Positions 24,890-32,428 of a DNA stretch of 38,090 nt are shown here, one piece after another. Position numbers and translations under genes: made by a program. Position 1 is the stretch's first letter. Each line of letters begins with the position of its first letter. The notes below the pieces were generated by a model that saw nothing but the letters and a program-made list of their open reading frames with translations, had not been told where the DNA came from and searched no databases. This DNA comes from Lachnospiraceae bacterium. GTDB taxonomy: Bacteria > Bacillota > Clostridia > Lachnospirales > Lachnospiraceae. The stretch covers positions 1-38,090 of the forward strand of contig JAAVZL010000060.1 of the NCBI GenBank assembly GCA_022791635.1, read 5' to 3'.

Positions 24890-27331
24890 ATGAATCCATC
24901 TAATATATTGAAAACCTATTTTGGTTATGATTCCTTTCGAAGGGGGCAGGAGGATATTATTCATGCGATTCTGCAGGGGAGGGATGTCTTGGCTGTCATG
25001 CCTACGGGAGCCGGTAAGTCTATCTGTTATCAGGTGCCGGCTTTGCTTCTTTCGGGTATTACGCTTGTAATTTCGCCTCTTATTTCTCTGATGCAGGATC
25101 AGGTAAAGTCTTTAAATGAAGCCGGTGTTCATGCGGCTTTTATCAATTCCTCTTTGTCGGAGATGCAGATTTCGAAGGCCCTTACTATGGCCCATAAGGG
25201 GATTTTTAAGATTATTTATGTGGCTCCGGAGAGGCTGGAGAGTGCTGGGTTTCTGGATTTTGCCTTAAATAGTGAGATTTCTATGGTGACGGTGGATGAG
25301 GCTCACTGCATTTCTCAGTGGGGACAGGATTTTCGGCCCAGCTATTTGAAGATTGTTGACTTTATTGGGCGCCTTGCGAAGCGGCCTGTTGTGAGTGCAT
25401 TTACGGCTACGGCTACGGAGGAGGTTAAGACGGATATTGAATGTATTCTGAAGCTTCGGGAGCCTAAGGTGACTGTGACGGGCTTTGACCGGGAGAATCT
25501 GTATTATCGGGTGGAGCATATTGCCGGAAAAAAGAAGGATGCCTTTGTTGTGAATTATATTGAAAAGCATCCTGGGGAGAGTGGGATTATCTATTGTGCT
25601 ACGCGGAAAAATGTGGATACTTTATATGAAAATCTGTTTAAACGGGGGGTTCCGGTAACCTGTTATCATGCTGGAATTGACAATGAGACGAGAAAGAGAA
25701 ATCAGGATGATTTTATTTATGATAGAACGCCGATTATTATTGCTACCAATGCGTTTGGCATGGGGATTGATAAGTCCAATGTAAGATTTGTGATTCATTA
25801 TAATATGCCTCAGAGTATGGAGAATTATTATCAGGAGGCTGGGCGTGCAGGCCGGGACGGCGAGAATTCTCAGTGTATTCTGCTTTTTTCTCCGCAGGAT
25901 GTGATGATTAATAAGTTTCTTTTGGAGAAGAAGGAGTTTGAGGGGGCGGAGGAAGAGGATGCCCAGCTTATCCGGCAGAGGGATGCGCAGAGGCTGCGTC
26001 TGATGGAGGGGTATTGTAAGTCTACCTCTTGTTTGAGGCAGTATATTCTTACGTATTTTGGGGAGAAAATGAATGCGCCCTGTGATAATTGCGGGAATTG
26101 TCACAGGGAATATACGGCGGTGGATATGACGGCGGATGCGAAATGGGTGATTAATTGTTTGGCTGAGACCAGGGGCAGGTATGGGCAGAGTATTGTAATG
26201 GGCACTTTGCTTGGGGCAAACCGGGCAAGGCTGCGGGAAATCGGAGCGCCGGCTTACAAATCCTTCGGGGCGCTGGCTCATCGAAGTGAAAAGGAGATTC
26301 GGCTGCTGATTGACGAGATGCTGTCGGAAGGGTATATTGTTCAGACAGACGGAGAATACAGTGTCTTGCGGATGGGGGATATTACAGGGCTGAAAAGCAG
26401 GGACGCTCATGTGGTGATTCGGACCTTTGAGGAGAAGGAGGAGCTTGCAAGAACCAAGGGGGGAAGAAAACGGAGTACGGATGCGCTTACCAGCGCTGGC
26501 TACCGGCTGTTTGAGAGGCTTCGGGGGCTGCGGCTGGTGATTGCCAGGGAAGAGGGGATGCCGCCTTATATTATTTTTAATGATCGGACCTTGATTGATA
26601 TGTGCGTTAAGCTGCCGGGGGATAAGCAGGAAATGCTTCAGGTATCCGGTGTGGCGGAGAATAAGTTCCGGAAATACGGGCAGCGGTTTCTGGATGAAAT
26701 CGGGGAATTTGTTGCAGGGAATCCGGGGGTTGTGATCAGTACGAAAATGGAGGATGAGGCGGAGACGGAGGTCCCGGAGAAGAAGCAGAGGCAAAGGAAG
26801 GGCGCTTTTTATTTAAATCCGGAGGATAAGGAGGGCTTTCCTTATACGGATTATTGTTACATAAGTGATATGAAGGAGCGGTTAAACAGCATTTGTACGG
26901 CGGAGCATGTGAAAAAGATTACGACTGCAGCAATCTGGGAAGAGCTTTTGCGTTTTGGACTGACTGCGGAGGAGGAACGGGAGGAGGGGACGATTAAGGT
27001 TCAGACGGAGGAGGGGCAAAGAGCAGGAATTAAGACGGTGGACAGGGTGGCGCCTACGGGCTATCGTTATCAGCTGCTGATGTATCCGGAGAAGGTTCAG
27101 AGGATGCTTGTGGATGCATTTACCGGGCCTAGGGAGGGCTCTGAGGGAGAGCTTGGAGATACGAGCAAACAGGAGAAGGCGAATATGGGAGCAGTTTGGA
27201 GTGAGGAGGAGGATGAAAGACTGGCAAAGGAGTATTTGTCCGGGATGAAAATTGCTCAGATTGCCAGGGAGCATGGCAGAACCAGCGGTGCAGTCAGGCT
27301 CAGGTTAAAGAGGCAGGGACTGATTGTCTGA
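24890..27331 (+). CDS. recQ: RecQ-family ATP-dependent DNA helicase
   Basis: An 813-residue RecQ helicase (E. coli RecQ is about 610). Helicase motifs in order are Walker A MPTGAGKSICYQ (near 37), DEAHCISQWGQDFRPSY (near 136), TNAFGMGIDK and QEAGRAGRDG. The RecQ-Ct zinc cysteines are in CDNCGNC, with an HRDC-like domain about residues 520-600. Beyond it is an added region ending in a helix-turn-helix-like tail (WSEEEDERLAKEYLSG, then AQIAREHGRTSGAVR). The role is 3' to 5' unwinding in recombination and repair. GGAGG precedes the ATG. It seems unrelated to the ureide operon upstream. Confidence 0.93.
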   Translation: MNPSNILKTYFGYDSFRRGQEDIIHAILQGRDVLAVMPTGAGKSICYQVPALLLSGITLVISPLISLMQDQVKSLNEAGVHAAFINSSLSEMQISKALTMAHKGIFKIIYVAPERLESAGFLDFALNSEISMVTVDEAHCISQWGQDFRPSYLKIVDFIGRLAKRPVVSAFTATATEEVKTDIECILKLREPKVTVTGFDRENLYYRVEHIAGKKKDAFVVNYIEKHPGESGIIYCATRKNVDTLYENLFKRGVPVTCYHAGIDNETRKRNQDDFIYDRTPIIIATNAFGMGIDKSNVRFVIHYNMPQSMENYYQEAGRAGRDGENSQCILLFSPQDVMINKFLLEKKEFEGAEEEDAQLIRQRDAQRLRLMEGYCKSTSCLRQYILTYFGEKMNAPCDNCGNCHREYTAVDMTADAKWVINCLAETRGRYGQSIVMGTLLGANRARLREIGAPAYKSFGALAHRSEKEIRLLIDEMLSEGYIVQTDGEYSVLRMGDITGLKSRDAHVVIRTFEEKEELARTKGGRKRSTDALTSAGYRLFERLRGLRLVIAREEGMPPYIIFNDRTLIDMCVKLPGDKQEMLQVSGVAENKFRKYGQRFLDEIGEFVAGNPGVVISTKMEDEAETEVPEKKQRQRKGAFYLNPEDKEGFPYTDYCYISDMKERLNSICTAEHVKKITTAAIWEELLRFGLTAEEEREEGTIKVQTEEGQRAGIKTVDRVAPTGYRYQLLMYPEKVQRMLVDAFTGPREGSEGELGDTSKQEKANMGAVWSEEEDERLAKEYLSGMKIAQIAREHGRTSGAVRLRLKRQGLIV

Positions 27332-27382
27332 GAAGGGGTCTACAGTTCAGATGGGCGGCAGGGGCGCAGGCAGACAGGCTTT

Positions 27383-27440
27383 GACTTGACGAAATGAGAT
27401 GATGTTGGGATTGTCAAGTCTCCCTTTTGTCTGTTATAAT
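27383..27440 (+). promoter_or_regulatory. guaA promoter with inverted repeat
   Basis: TTGTCA (27411-27416) and TATAAT (27435-27440) are 18 nt apart. A perfect GACTTGAC / GTCAAGTC inverted repeat (27383-27390 and 27413-27420) overlaps the -35 and is followed by TCCCTTTTG. It may be an operator of guaA, or a weak terminator for recQ, or both. No purine riboswitch aptamer was seen. Confidence 0.6.
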
Positions 27441-27494
27441 GAAGCGGGTAAAAATTGTTTATTATTTACAAAAAAGATAAGGAGACCATTTTCC

Positions 27495-28787
27495 ATGAAA
27501 CAGGACTTAATTGTAATTCTGGATTTGGGCAGTACGCAGAATACGGTGATTGCCCGTGAAATACGTAGCCTTGGTGTATACAGTGAGATTCATCCCCATG
27601 ACATTACGGCGGAGGAGCTTAAGGGCCTTGATAATGTGAAGGGCATTGTTTTAAACGGCGGGGAGAACCGCATGGTGGACGGACAGGCTGTGGAGATTCG
27701 ACCGGAGCTTTATGAGCTGGGGTATCCGATGATTTCCGTTGATTATCCTCAGTCCGAATGTGAGAAGCGGTTTGATGAGCTTCCCACGCAGGAGGAGCTT
27801 AAGAGCTTCATATTCGAGGATTGCAGGGCAGAGGCAAACTGGAATATGAAGAATTTTATTGAGGATCAGGTGGAGCTTATCCGGCAGCAGGTGGGGGACA
27901 AGAAGGTGCTGCTGGCGTTGTCCGGGGGCGTGGATTCCTCGGTGGTGGCGGCTATGCTGATCAAGGCTATTGGACAGCAGCTGGTTTGTGTTCATGTGAA
28001 CCATGGACTGATGCGTAAGAATGAGTCGGAGAGCGTGGTCAAGGTGTTCCGGGATGAGCTCCATGCCAACCTGATTTATGTGGACGCCTCCGAACGCTTT
28101 CTTGGAAAGCTGGAAAACGTGGCGGATCCGGAGCAGAAGCGGAAAATCATCGGCGGGGAGTTTATCCGCGTCTTTGAGGAGGAGGCAAGGAAGCTTGAGG
28201 GAATTGATTTCCTGGGACAGGGAACCATTTATCCGGATATTATTGAGAGCGGAACGAAGACGGCCAAGATGGTGAAGTCGCATCACAATGTGGGCGGACT
28301 GCCGGAGGATTTGAAGTTTGAGCTGGTGGAGCCGTTAAAGCAGCTTTTCAAGGATGAGGTGCGCGCTTGCGGCGTGGAGCTTGGGCTTCCTCATGATATG
28401 GTGTACCGTCAGCCGTTTCCGGGGCCGGGACTAGGTGTGAGGTGTTTGGGAGCGATTACCAGAGAGCGGCTGGAGGCTGTGCGGGAGTCGGATGCGATTC
28501 TGCGGGAGGAGTTCACAAAGGCTGGCTTAGATAAGAAGGTGTGGCAGTATTTTACGGTGGTGCCGGACTTTAAGTCTGTGGGTATGAAGAATCATGCCCG
28601 GGTGTTTGAGTATATGGTGATTATCCGGGCTATCAATACGGTTGATGCTATGACGGCTTCTGTTGAGAAGGTGGATTGGGAGGTATTGGAGCGGATTACC
28701 AACCGGATATTGGCTGAGGTGGAGCATGTGAACCGCGTTTGCTATGATATGAGCCCGAAGCCGCCGGCGACGATTGAATTTGAATAA
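27495..28787 (+). CDS. guaA: GMP synthase with a collapsed glutaminase domain
   Basis: A 430-residue GMP synthase; glutamine-dependent enzymes have about 510-525. The ATP pyrophosphatase half is intact: PP-loop SGGVDSS at 143-149, GQGTIYPDIIES, SHHNVGGLPED, the dimerisation part PFPGPGLGVRCLG and the end KPPATIEFE. The N-terminal class I amidotransferase domain starts normally (VILDLGSTQNTVIAREIR) up to GIVLNGGENRM. Where the catalytic Cys should stand (GICYGMQ) it has SVDYPQ, and the region with the catalytic His and Glu is missing, joining directly to EELKSFIFEDC. The enzyme should therefore use free ammonia. The frame is continuous, with a good promoter and ribosome binding site at 27480, so it looks functional. 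The open frame from 27399 is not used. Confidence 0.9.
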   Translation: MKQDLIVILDLGSTQNTVIAREIRSLGVYSEIHPHDITAEELKGLDNVKGIVLNGGENRMVDGQAVEIRPELYELGYPMISVDYPQSECEKRFDELPTQEELKSFIFEDCRAEANWNMKNFIEDQVELIRQQVGDKKVLLALSGGVDSSVVAAMLIKAIGQQLVCVHVNHGLMRKNESESVVKVFRDELHANLIYVDASERFLGKLENVADPEQKRKIIGGEFIRVFEEEARKLEGIDFLGQGTIYPDIIESGTKTAKMVKSHHNVGGLPEDLKFELVEPLKQLFKDEVRACGVELGLPHDMVYRQPFPGPGLGVRCLGAITRERLEAVRESDAILREEFTKAGLDKKVWQYFTVVPDFKSVGMKNHARVFEYMVIIRAINTVDAMTASVEKVDWEVLERITNRILAEVEHVNRVCYDMSPKPPATIEFE

Positions 28788-28795
28788 GGAGAATT

Positions 28796-28842
28796 TCCCA
28801 AAAACCATTTTTGGGAGTTGATTTTTGGGGATTCCCCCAAAA
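28796..28842 (+). terminator. Tandem hairpins after guaA
   Basis: TCCCAAAAA-cca-TTTTTGGGA (28796-28816) is followed by GTTGATTTTT, then by TTTTGGGG-attc-CCCCAAAA (28823-28842). The first has the form of a terminator, and the second could act from the opposite side. The next 290 bases up to the antitoxin gene hold no gene I can support, only a weak AGGAACTC...GGGTTCCT hairpin at 29030-29059. Confidence 0.65.
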
Positions 28843-29077
28843 GTAATATTGCTATTCTAGGGATAAGCTGCTATATGACTAAATACCTGTGATTCCTGAT
28901 ATTGGAAGTGTCTCATAGTGAGAAAGAAGAATTAGAGGCATATGAGGCTGGATACCCTGTTTGAACATAAGAAGCACAGGGATGACGGATAGCGGTACAA
29001 AAAAGTTGTTTTACAGGAAATGGGATAAAAGGAACTCTGGCTTTCGGGCTGGGGTTCCTGCATGTTTTAGCTAAATA

Positions 29078-29100
29078 TGTTGCTAAAATCGTGCGATTTA
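29078..29100 (+). promoter_or_regulatory. Possible operator of the toxin-antitoxin pair
   Basis: CTAAAATCG-tg-CGATTTAG, an inverted repeat with one extra A, lies about 35 nt upstream of the antitoxin gene. Phd/YefM antitoxins usually repress their own promoters through such palindromes. The assignment rests on position and symmetry only. Confidence 0.35.
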
Positions 29101-29134
29101 GATCTAATAATGATACAGGGAAAGGAGTGGTCTT

Positions 29135-29350
29135 ATGTCAGTTACGGCAACAGAATTGAAAAACAATCTCGGTAAATATCTGCTATTGTCCGCAACGGAG
29201 GACATTTTCATCACAAAGAATGGAAAGGTAGTGGCAAAGCTGACAAATCCATATCAGGACAGGGTGGAAACCGCAAAATCCTTATTTGGGATTCTTCCCA
29301 TAGATGCAGATGCGGATGACGCAAGAAGGGAGAGGCTTGGTGCAAAATAA
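29135..29350 (+). CDS. Phd/YefM family antitoxin
   Basis: A 71-residue protein starting MSVTATELKNNLGKYLLLS with the FITKNGKVVAKLTNP hairpin, which is the Phd/YefM N-terminal fold that binds DNA and leads into a toxin-neutralising tail. The C-terminal half is acidic and probably disordered until bound to toxin. GGAAAGGAG lies before the start. The stop codon is followed with no gap by the toxin start, so the two are co-translated. Confidence 0.8.
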   Translation: MSVTATELKNNLGKYLLLSATEDIFITKNGKVVAKLTNPYQDRVETAKSLFGILPIDADADDARRERLGAK

Positions 29351-29755
29351 GTGAAAGCTCTGATTAATACAAATGTAATTGTTGATGCACTGACGTCCAG
29401 AGAGCCATGGAAGGAGAGTGCGGAAAAGATTTTCCTTATGATTGCGAATCAGGTCATGGATGCATATATCAATATCTATTATCTTGTAAGAAAATATCTG
29501 CACAGTACGGAACAGGCAAAACAGGTGATGGGGAAGCTGTACTCCCTTATGGGGATACTGGCAGTGACAAGGGATGAATGTCTGGATGCCTTTGCTTCGG
29601 CGATCAGCGACTATGAGGATGCAGTTATTGAAAGGACAGCAGTAAAAGCAGAAATGGACTGTATTATTACCAGAAATGTAAAAGATTATCAGGATGGAAT
29701 GGTAAAAGCAATGCTCCCTGATGATTTCATTGCTTTGATGGAAGATGGAGAATAA
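29351..29755 (+). CDS. PIN domain toxin (VapC-like), probably inactive
   Basis: A 134-residue PIN-domain protein starting with GTG directly after the antitoxin stop; GGGAGAGG inside the antitoxin gene serves as ribosome binding site. PIN toxins are Mg-dependent RNases using several acidic residues. The first is normally Asp in the (L/I)DTNV motif; here the motif is LINTNVIVDAL, so Asp is Asn. The next conserved stretch before IYYLVRKYL also appears shortened (DAYINIYYL, lacking the usual Ser/Thr-Asp run). The later SDYEDA and DCIITRN segments remain. With an intact antitoxin this looks like a toxin losing activity. Confidence 0.75.
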   Translation: MKALINTNVIVDALTSREPWKESAEKIFLMIANQVMDAYINIYYLVRKYLHSTEQAKQVMGKLYSLMGILAVTRDECLDAFASAISDYEDAVIERTAVKAEMDCIITRNVKDYQDGMVKAMLPDDFIALMEDGE

Positions 29756-29760
29756 CAAAA

Positions 29761-29883
29761 CAGTATGGAATTAACACTTACTTTGCGAGTTCGAATAAGA
29801 AGCTTTTGGTTTTCGAATTTGAGGCGATCAAAGAGAGCGTGAAAGAGAAGATGGAGAGCTTCGGGTCTATTGGAAAGGCATAA
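29761..29883 (+). pseudogene. Short gene remnant after the toxin gene
   Basis: A frame of 40 residues runs from 29761 to a stop at 29881-29883, ending in a charged helix (EAIKESVKEKMESFG). It has no start codon with a ribosome binding site and runs straight on from non-homologous sequence. It looks like the tail of a lost gene. I do not recognise the family. Confidence 0.3.
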
Positions 29884-29898
29884 CTAGAACTATAGAGA

Positions 29899-29940
29899 AA
29901 CAAGGGGCTGCCCTATTTTGCGACAGCCCCTTGTTGTTTT
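29899..29940. terminator. Bidirectional terminator between toxin and LacI genes
   Basis: AACAAGGGGCTG (29899-29910) pairs perfectly with CAGCCCCTTGTT (29924-29935), followed by GTTTT on the plus strand. The hairpin lies just after the LacI gene stop on the minus strand and after the toxin region on the plus strand, so it can serve both. Confidence 0.75.
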
Positions 29941-29941
29941 G

Positions 29942-30961
29942 CTATATAGATTTCACAGAGTTCCCTTCCATGAGCACTGGGGCAAAAAGGATCTCCCGGT
30001 TGGGAAGGTCGTTCTTGTGCTCGATGCGCTCAATGAGAAGCTCTCCTACCCGAGTTCCGATAATACGGGGATCCATATCGATGTAGCTGGGCTGGATATA
30101 AAAGAGATCCAGATTTAGGATATTTCCGTAACAGATAAGAGAGATATCCTCAGGAACCCGGATATTGTGGGAGCGGAAATAGCGCAAAGCCCCCACGGCC
30201 AGTTCATTGTTCATAGCAAGAATGGCAGTGGGCGGAGGAGTTAGGGAGAGCAGATGCCTGGCTCCTTCACTGCCGGAGTCGGAGCAGTTGTAATTCCCAT
30301 AGAACTGATAGGGATACTGCTCGTCCAGGGAGATGCCAATGGACTGCATGGCCCGGCGGAAGCCCTCGATACGCTCGATGCCGGAGCTGATGGACTGCTG
30401 TCCGCAGATGGTTCCGATCCGCCGGTGACCTTTTTCGATCAGGTGATGCGTCATCTGATAGGCTCCCGTGGCATTGTCGCTGTCTACGAAATCTCCCTTG
30501 AAAGAGGGAGAACTGATTTTTCTTCCGCAGAGGACAATAGGAATCTGCTGGCTGATAGAGGCGATAAATTCATGATTAAAGCCGGTGGTATTTAGGATAA
30601 TGCCATCCACTTTCTTTTCCAGCAGGAGCTTCAGATAGGAAAGTTCCTTTTCCTTTTCGTTATCCGTGCTGCAGACAATGAGATTGTAGTCATATTGTTT
30701 CAAAATATTTTCTACCGCCCGGTTCACGAAGGTAAAAAAACTGTTGGAAATATCAGACACGATCAGACCGATGGTCTGGGTGCTTTCATTTTTCAGACTT
30801 CTTGCAACGGAGTTGGGGTAATAGTTCAATTGCTTTATGGCATCCATGACCTTTTGCTCCAGTTCGGGGCTGACGAAATAGTTTTTGTTCAGGACCCGGG
30901 AAACTGTGGCGATGGAAACATTTGCTTTTTTGGCAACATCTTTTATCGTGACGTTTGACAT
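29942..30961 (-). CDS. LacI family transcriptional regulator
   Basis: A 339-residue LacI/GalR repressor. The N-terminal helix-turn-helix reads MSNVTIKDVAKKANVSIATV followed by SRVLNKN, with hinge NYYPNSVARSLKN. The effector domain (about 60-339) is a periplasmic-binding-protein-like fold (IGLIVSDISNSFF, RRIGTICG, AILAMNNELAVGALR). It is divergent from the aldo/keto reductase-RpiB-Liv operon. Three closely matching 14-bp operators lie in between, one directly downstream of its own -10, so it should repress both itself and the operon. The inducer is probably a sugar or sugar acid handled by that operon. Confidence 0.92.
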   Translation of the reverse strand: MSNVTIKDVAKKANVSIATVSRVLNKNYFVSPELEQKVMDAIKQLNYYPNSVARSLKNESTQTIGLIVSDISNSFFTFVNRAVENILKQYDYNLIVCSTDNEKEKELSYLKLLLEKKVDGIILNTTGFNHEFIASISQQIPIVLCGRKISSPSFKGDFVDSDNATGAYQMTHHLIEKGHRRIGTICGQQSISSGIERIEGFRRAMQSIGISLDEQYPYQFYGNYNCSDSGSEGARHLLSLTPPPTAILAMNNELAVGALRYFRSHNIRVPEDISLICYGNILNLDLFYIQPSYIDMDPRIIGTRVGELLIERIEHKNDLPNREILFAPVLMEGNSVKSI

Positions 30962-30998
30962 AAAATAACCTTTCTATTTGTGTGAAAAAAACAGAAAA

Positions 30999-31012
30999 AG
31001 AATACGTTTACA
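30999..31012. promoter_or_regulatory. LacI-type operator O1
   Basis: AGAATACGTTTACA, a pseudo-palindrome centred on CG. Its complement TGTAAACGTATTCT closely matches O3. It lies about 13 nt downstream of the lacI-type gene's -10 element, fitting autoregulation. Confidence 0.7.
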
Positions 31013-31024
31013 CACTTTTTGATT

Positions 31025-31053
31025 ATTATATCCGAACTTTTCCAAAAAGGCAA
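31025..31053 (-). promoter_or_regulatory. Promoter of the LacI family gene
   Basis: On the minus strand TTGCCT and TATAAT are separated by 17 nt, about 65 nt upstream of the regulator start. Confidence 0.7.
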
Positions 31054-31088
31054 CCTATATATTTTGATTAAAAATGTAAAAATAATTG

Positions 31089-31117
31089 TTGACAAATCAT
31101 ATATATTGTACTAATAT
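31089..31117 (+). promoter_or_regulatory. Promoter of the aldo/keto reductase-RpiB-Liv operon
   Basis: TTGACA and TAATAT with 17-nt spacing, a near-consensus vegetative promoter. Operator O2 starts 9 nt after the -10, at the transcription start, which suits repression by the divergent LacI-type protein. Confidence 0.8.
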
Positions 31118-31125
31118 ATGCTTAA

Positions 31126-31139
31126 AGATAACGTTTACT
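31126..31139. promoter_or_regulatory. LacI-type operator O2
   Basis: AGATAACGTTTACT, centred on CG at 31132-31133, overlapping the expected transcription start of the operon. Its complement AGTAAACGTTATCT matches O1 and O3 at most positions. Confidence 0.7.
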
Positions 31140-31233
31140 TCATGATAATAACCAAAACAAAAGATAAAATGTGCACAGATTTCCAAGAAAACAAAAGAAA
31201 ATATATAGAAAATGTTTCTTTTTAAGTAAAAGA

Positions 31234-31247
31234 AGAAAACGTATTCT
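31234..31247. promoter_or_regulatory. LacI-type operator O3
   Basis: AGAAAACGTATTCT, the most symmetric of the three sites, in the leader 17 nt before a small ATG. It is 108 bp from O2 and 235 bp from O1, spacings that would permit DNA looping. Confidence 0.65.
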
Positions 31248-31264
31248 TTAGAAGGAAAGAAATT

Positions 31265-31488
31265 ATGGAGAAAGAAAAACTAAGTCAGGCAATTTATGAA
31301 TGCCGGGAGGAAGAGAAGGAGCCCCGGTTGCGCTGGATATAGAGCTTTGGAGTTTCCAGATATTTCATTCTTGCATGGACCAGACGACTCCGTATAATAA
31401 TCTGTGGATTGAGCGGAAGCACCGCATGGTCTGGACGAAACAGATAAGCAGCCTTCATGCAGGGTATCTGCTGGAGTATCAAGGATAG
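31265..31488 (+). pseudogene. Frameshifted remnant at the head of the operon
   Basis: An ATG at 31265 has a good ribosome binding site (AAGGAAAG) but its frame ends after 25 codons. A second frame (31300-31488, 62 residues, including FHSCMDQTTPYNNLWIERK) continues with protein-like composition and no ribosome binding site of its own. Together they look like a shortened, frameshifted first gene of the operon; a short leader peptide is the alternative. I do not recognise the family. Confidence 0.35.
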
Positions 31489-31535
31489 GATTTGGAAAGG
31501 AATCTTTGTTATAAGAATGAAGGAGGAGCAGAAGA

Positions 31536-32393
31536 ATGAAGATAACAGGCATCAAAGATACGCTTTCTCTGAACAACGGAATGAAAATTCCCCAGCTGGG
31601 CTTCGGGTGCTTTCAGCTTGCAGATCGAGAAATTGAACAGATTATCCGCTGGGCGACGGAGGCGGGATATCGGTATTTTGATGCGGCTACCCGTTATGAG
31701 AATGAGAAGGGAGTGGGACAAGGGCTCCGGAATTGCGGTGTTCCCAGGGAAGAGCTTTTCGTAGTCAGCAAAATCTGGCCTTCCTGCTTCGACGAGCCGG
31801 AGAAAGCAGTGGAGTACAGCCTGAAAGAGCTGGATGTGGATTACATTGACTCCTACTACCTTCACTGGCCCTCTGCCAGCGAGGACCGCAGGTACAGGGC
31901 ATGGGAAACCCTTTTGAATTACCGTGAAAAAGGATTGCTGAAAAGTTTAGGCGTCTCTAATTTTACGGAAGAGCAACTAGAGAAATTGATAGAAAAGTTC
32001 GGGGTTGTTCCGGTGGTAAATCAAGTAGAGCTGCATCCCTGGTATCCTCAGACAGAGCTGAAAAAGTACTGCAGGGAGAAACAGATTGAGGTGACGGCCT
32101 GGGGACCCATCTTCCGGGGCTATATCCATGAAGTTCCCCTTATGGAGGAGCTGGGAGAGAAATACGGGAAATCTCCGGTGCAAGTAACCCTCCGGTGGCA
32201 TCTGCAGCATGGTAATATTGTGATTCCCAAGTCATCCAGGAAGGAGCGGATTTGGGAGAACGCACAGCTGTACGACTTTGAACTTTCCCAAGAAGACATG
32301 GAACGCATTGACCGTCTGGAGAACGGAAGGCATTTCGGAAGCGACCCCAACACAAATAATGGAGAGAACTTCCGGGTGGAGTACGAAAAGTGA
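31536..32393 (+). CDS. Aldo/keto reductase
   Basis: A 285-residue AKR-family NADPH-dependent oxidoreductase, a TIM barrel that reduces aldehydes or ketoses. The catalytic tetrad is visible: Asp and Tyr in YFDAATRYENE, Lys in VVSKIWP, His in YYLHWPS. The cofactor-binding end IVIPKSSRKERIWEN is also conserved. The closest general type is the 2,5-diketogluconate/xylose reductase-like group. GGAGGAGCAGAAG precedes the ATG. It leads a co-directional operon with an RpiB-type isomerase, suggesting sugar or polyol interconversion. Confidence 0.9.
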   Translation: MKITGIKDTLSLNNGMKIPQLGFGCFQLADREIEQIIRWATEAGYRYFDAATRYENEKGVGQGLRNCGVPREELFVVSKIWPSCFDEPEKAVEYSLKELDVDYIDSYYLHWPSASEDRRYRAWETLLNYREKGLLKSLGVSNFTEEQLEKLIEKFGVVPVVNQVELHPWYPQTELKKYCREKQIEVTAWGPIFRGYIHEVPLMEELGEKYGKSPVQVTLRWHLQHGNIVIPKSSRKERIWENAQLYDFELSQEDMERIDRLENGRHFGSDPNTNNGENFRVEYEK

Positions 32394-32428
32394 CAAAAAG
32401 CAGAATTAAAAATGGAGGAAAGAGAATT

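Noticed and set aside
27332..27494. Purine riboswitch upstream of guaA.
   Set aside because: I could not find the conserved three-way junction core; only a promoter with an inverted repeat is seen.
27495..28787. A sequencing frameshift as cause of the short GuaA.
   Set aside because: The frame is continuous through the altered region, both flanks align in the same frame, and about 90 residues are simply missing.
28850..29076. A possible small gene or RNA between guaA and the antitoxin gene.
   Set aside because: No frame with start signal, no strong structure beyond a weak 8-bp hairpin, and no recognisable motif.
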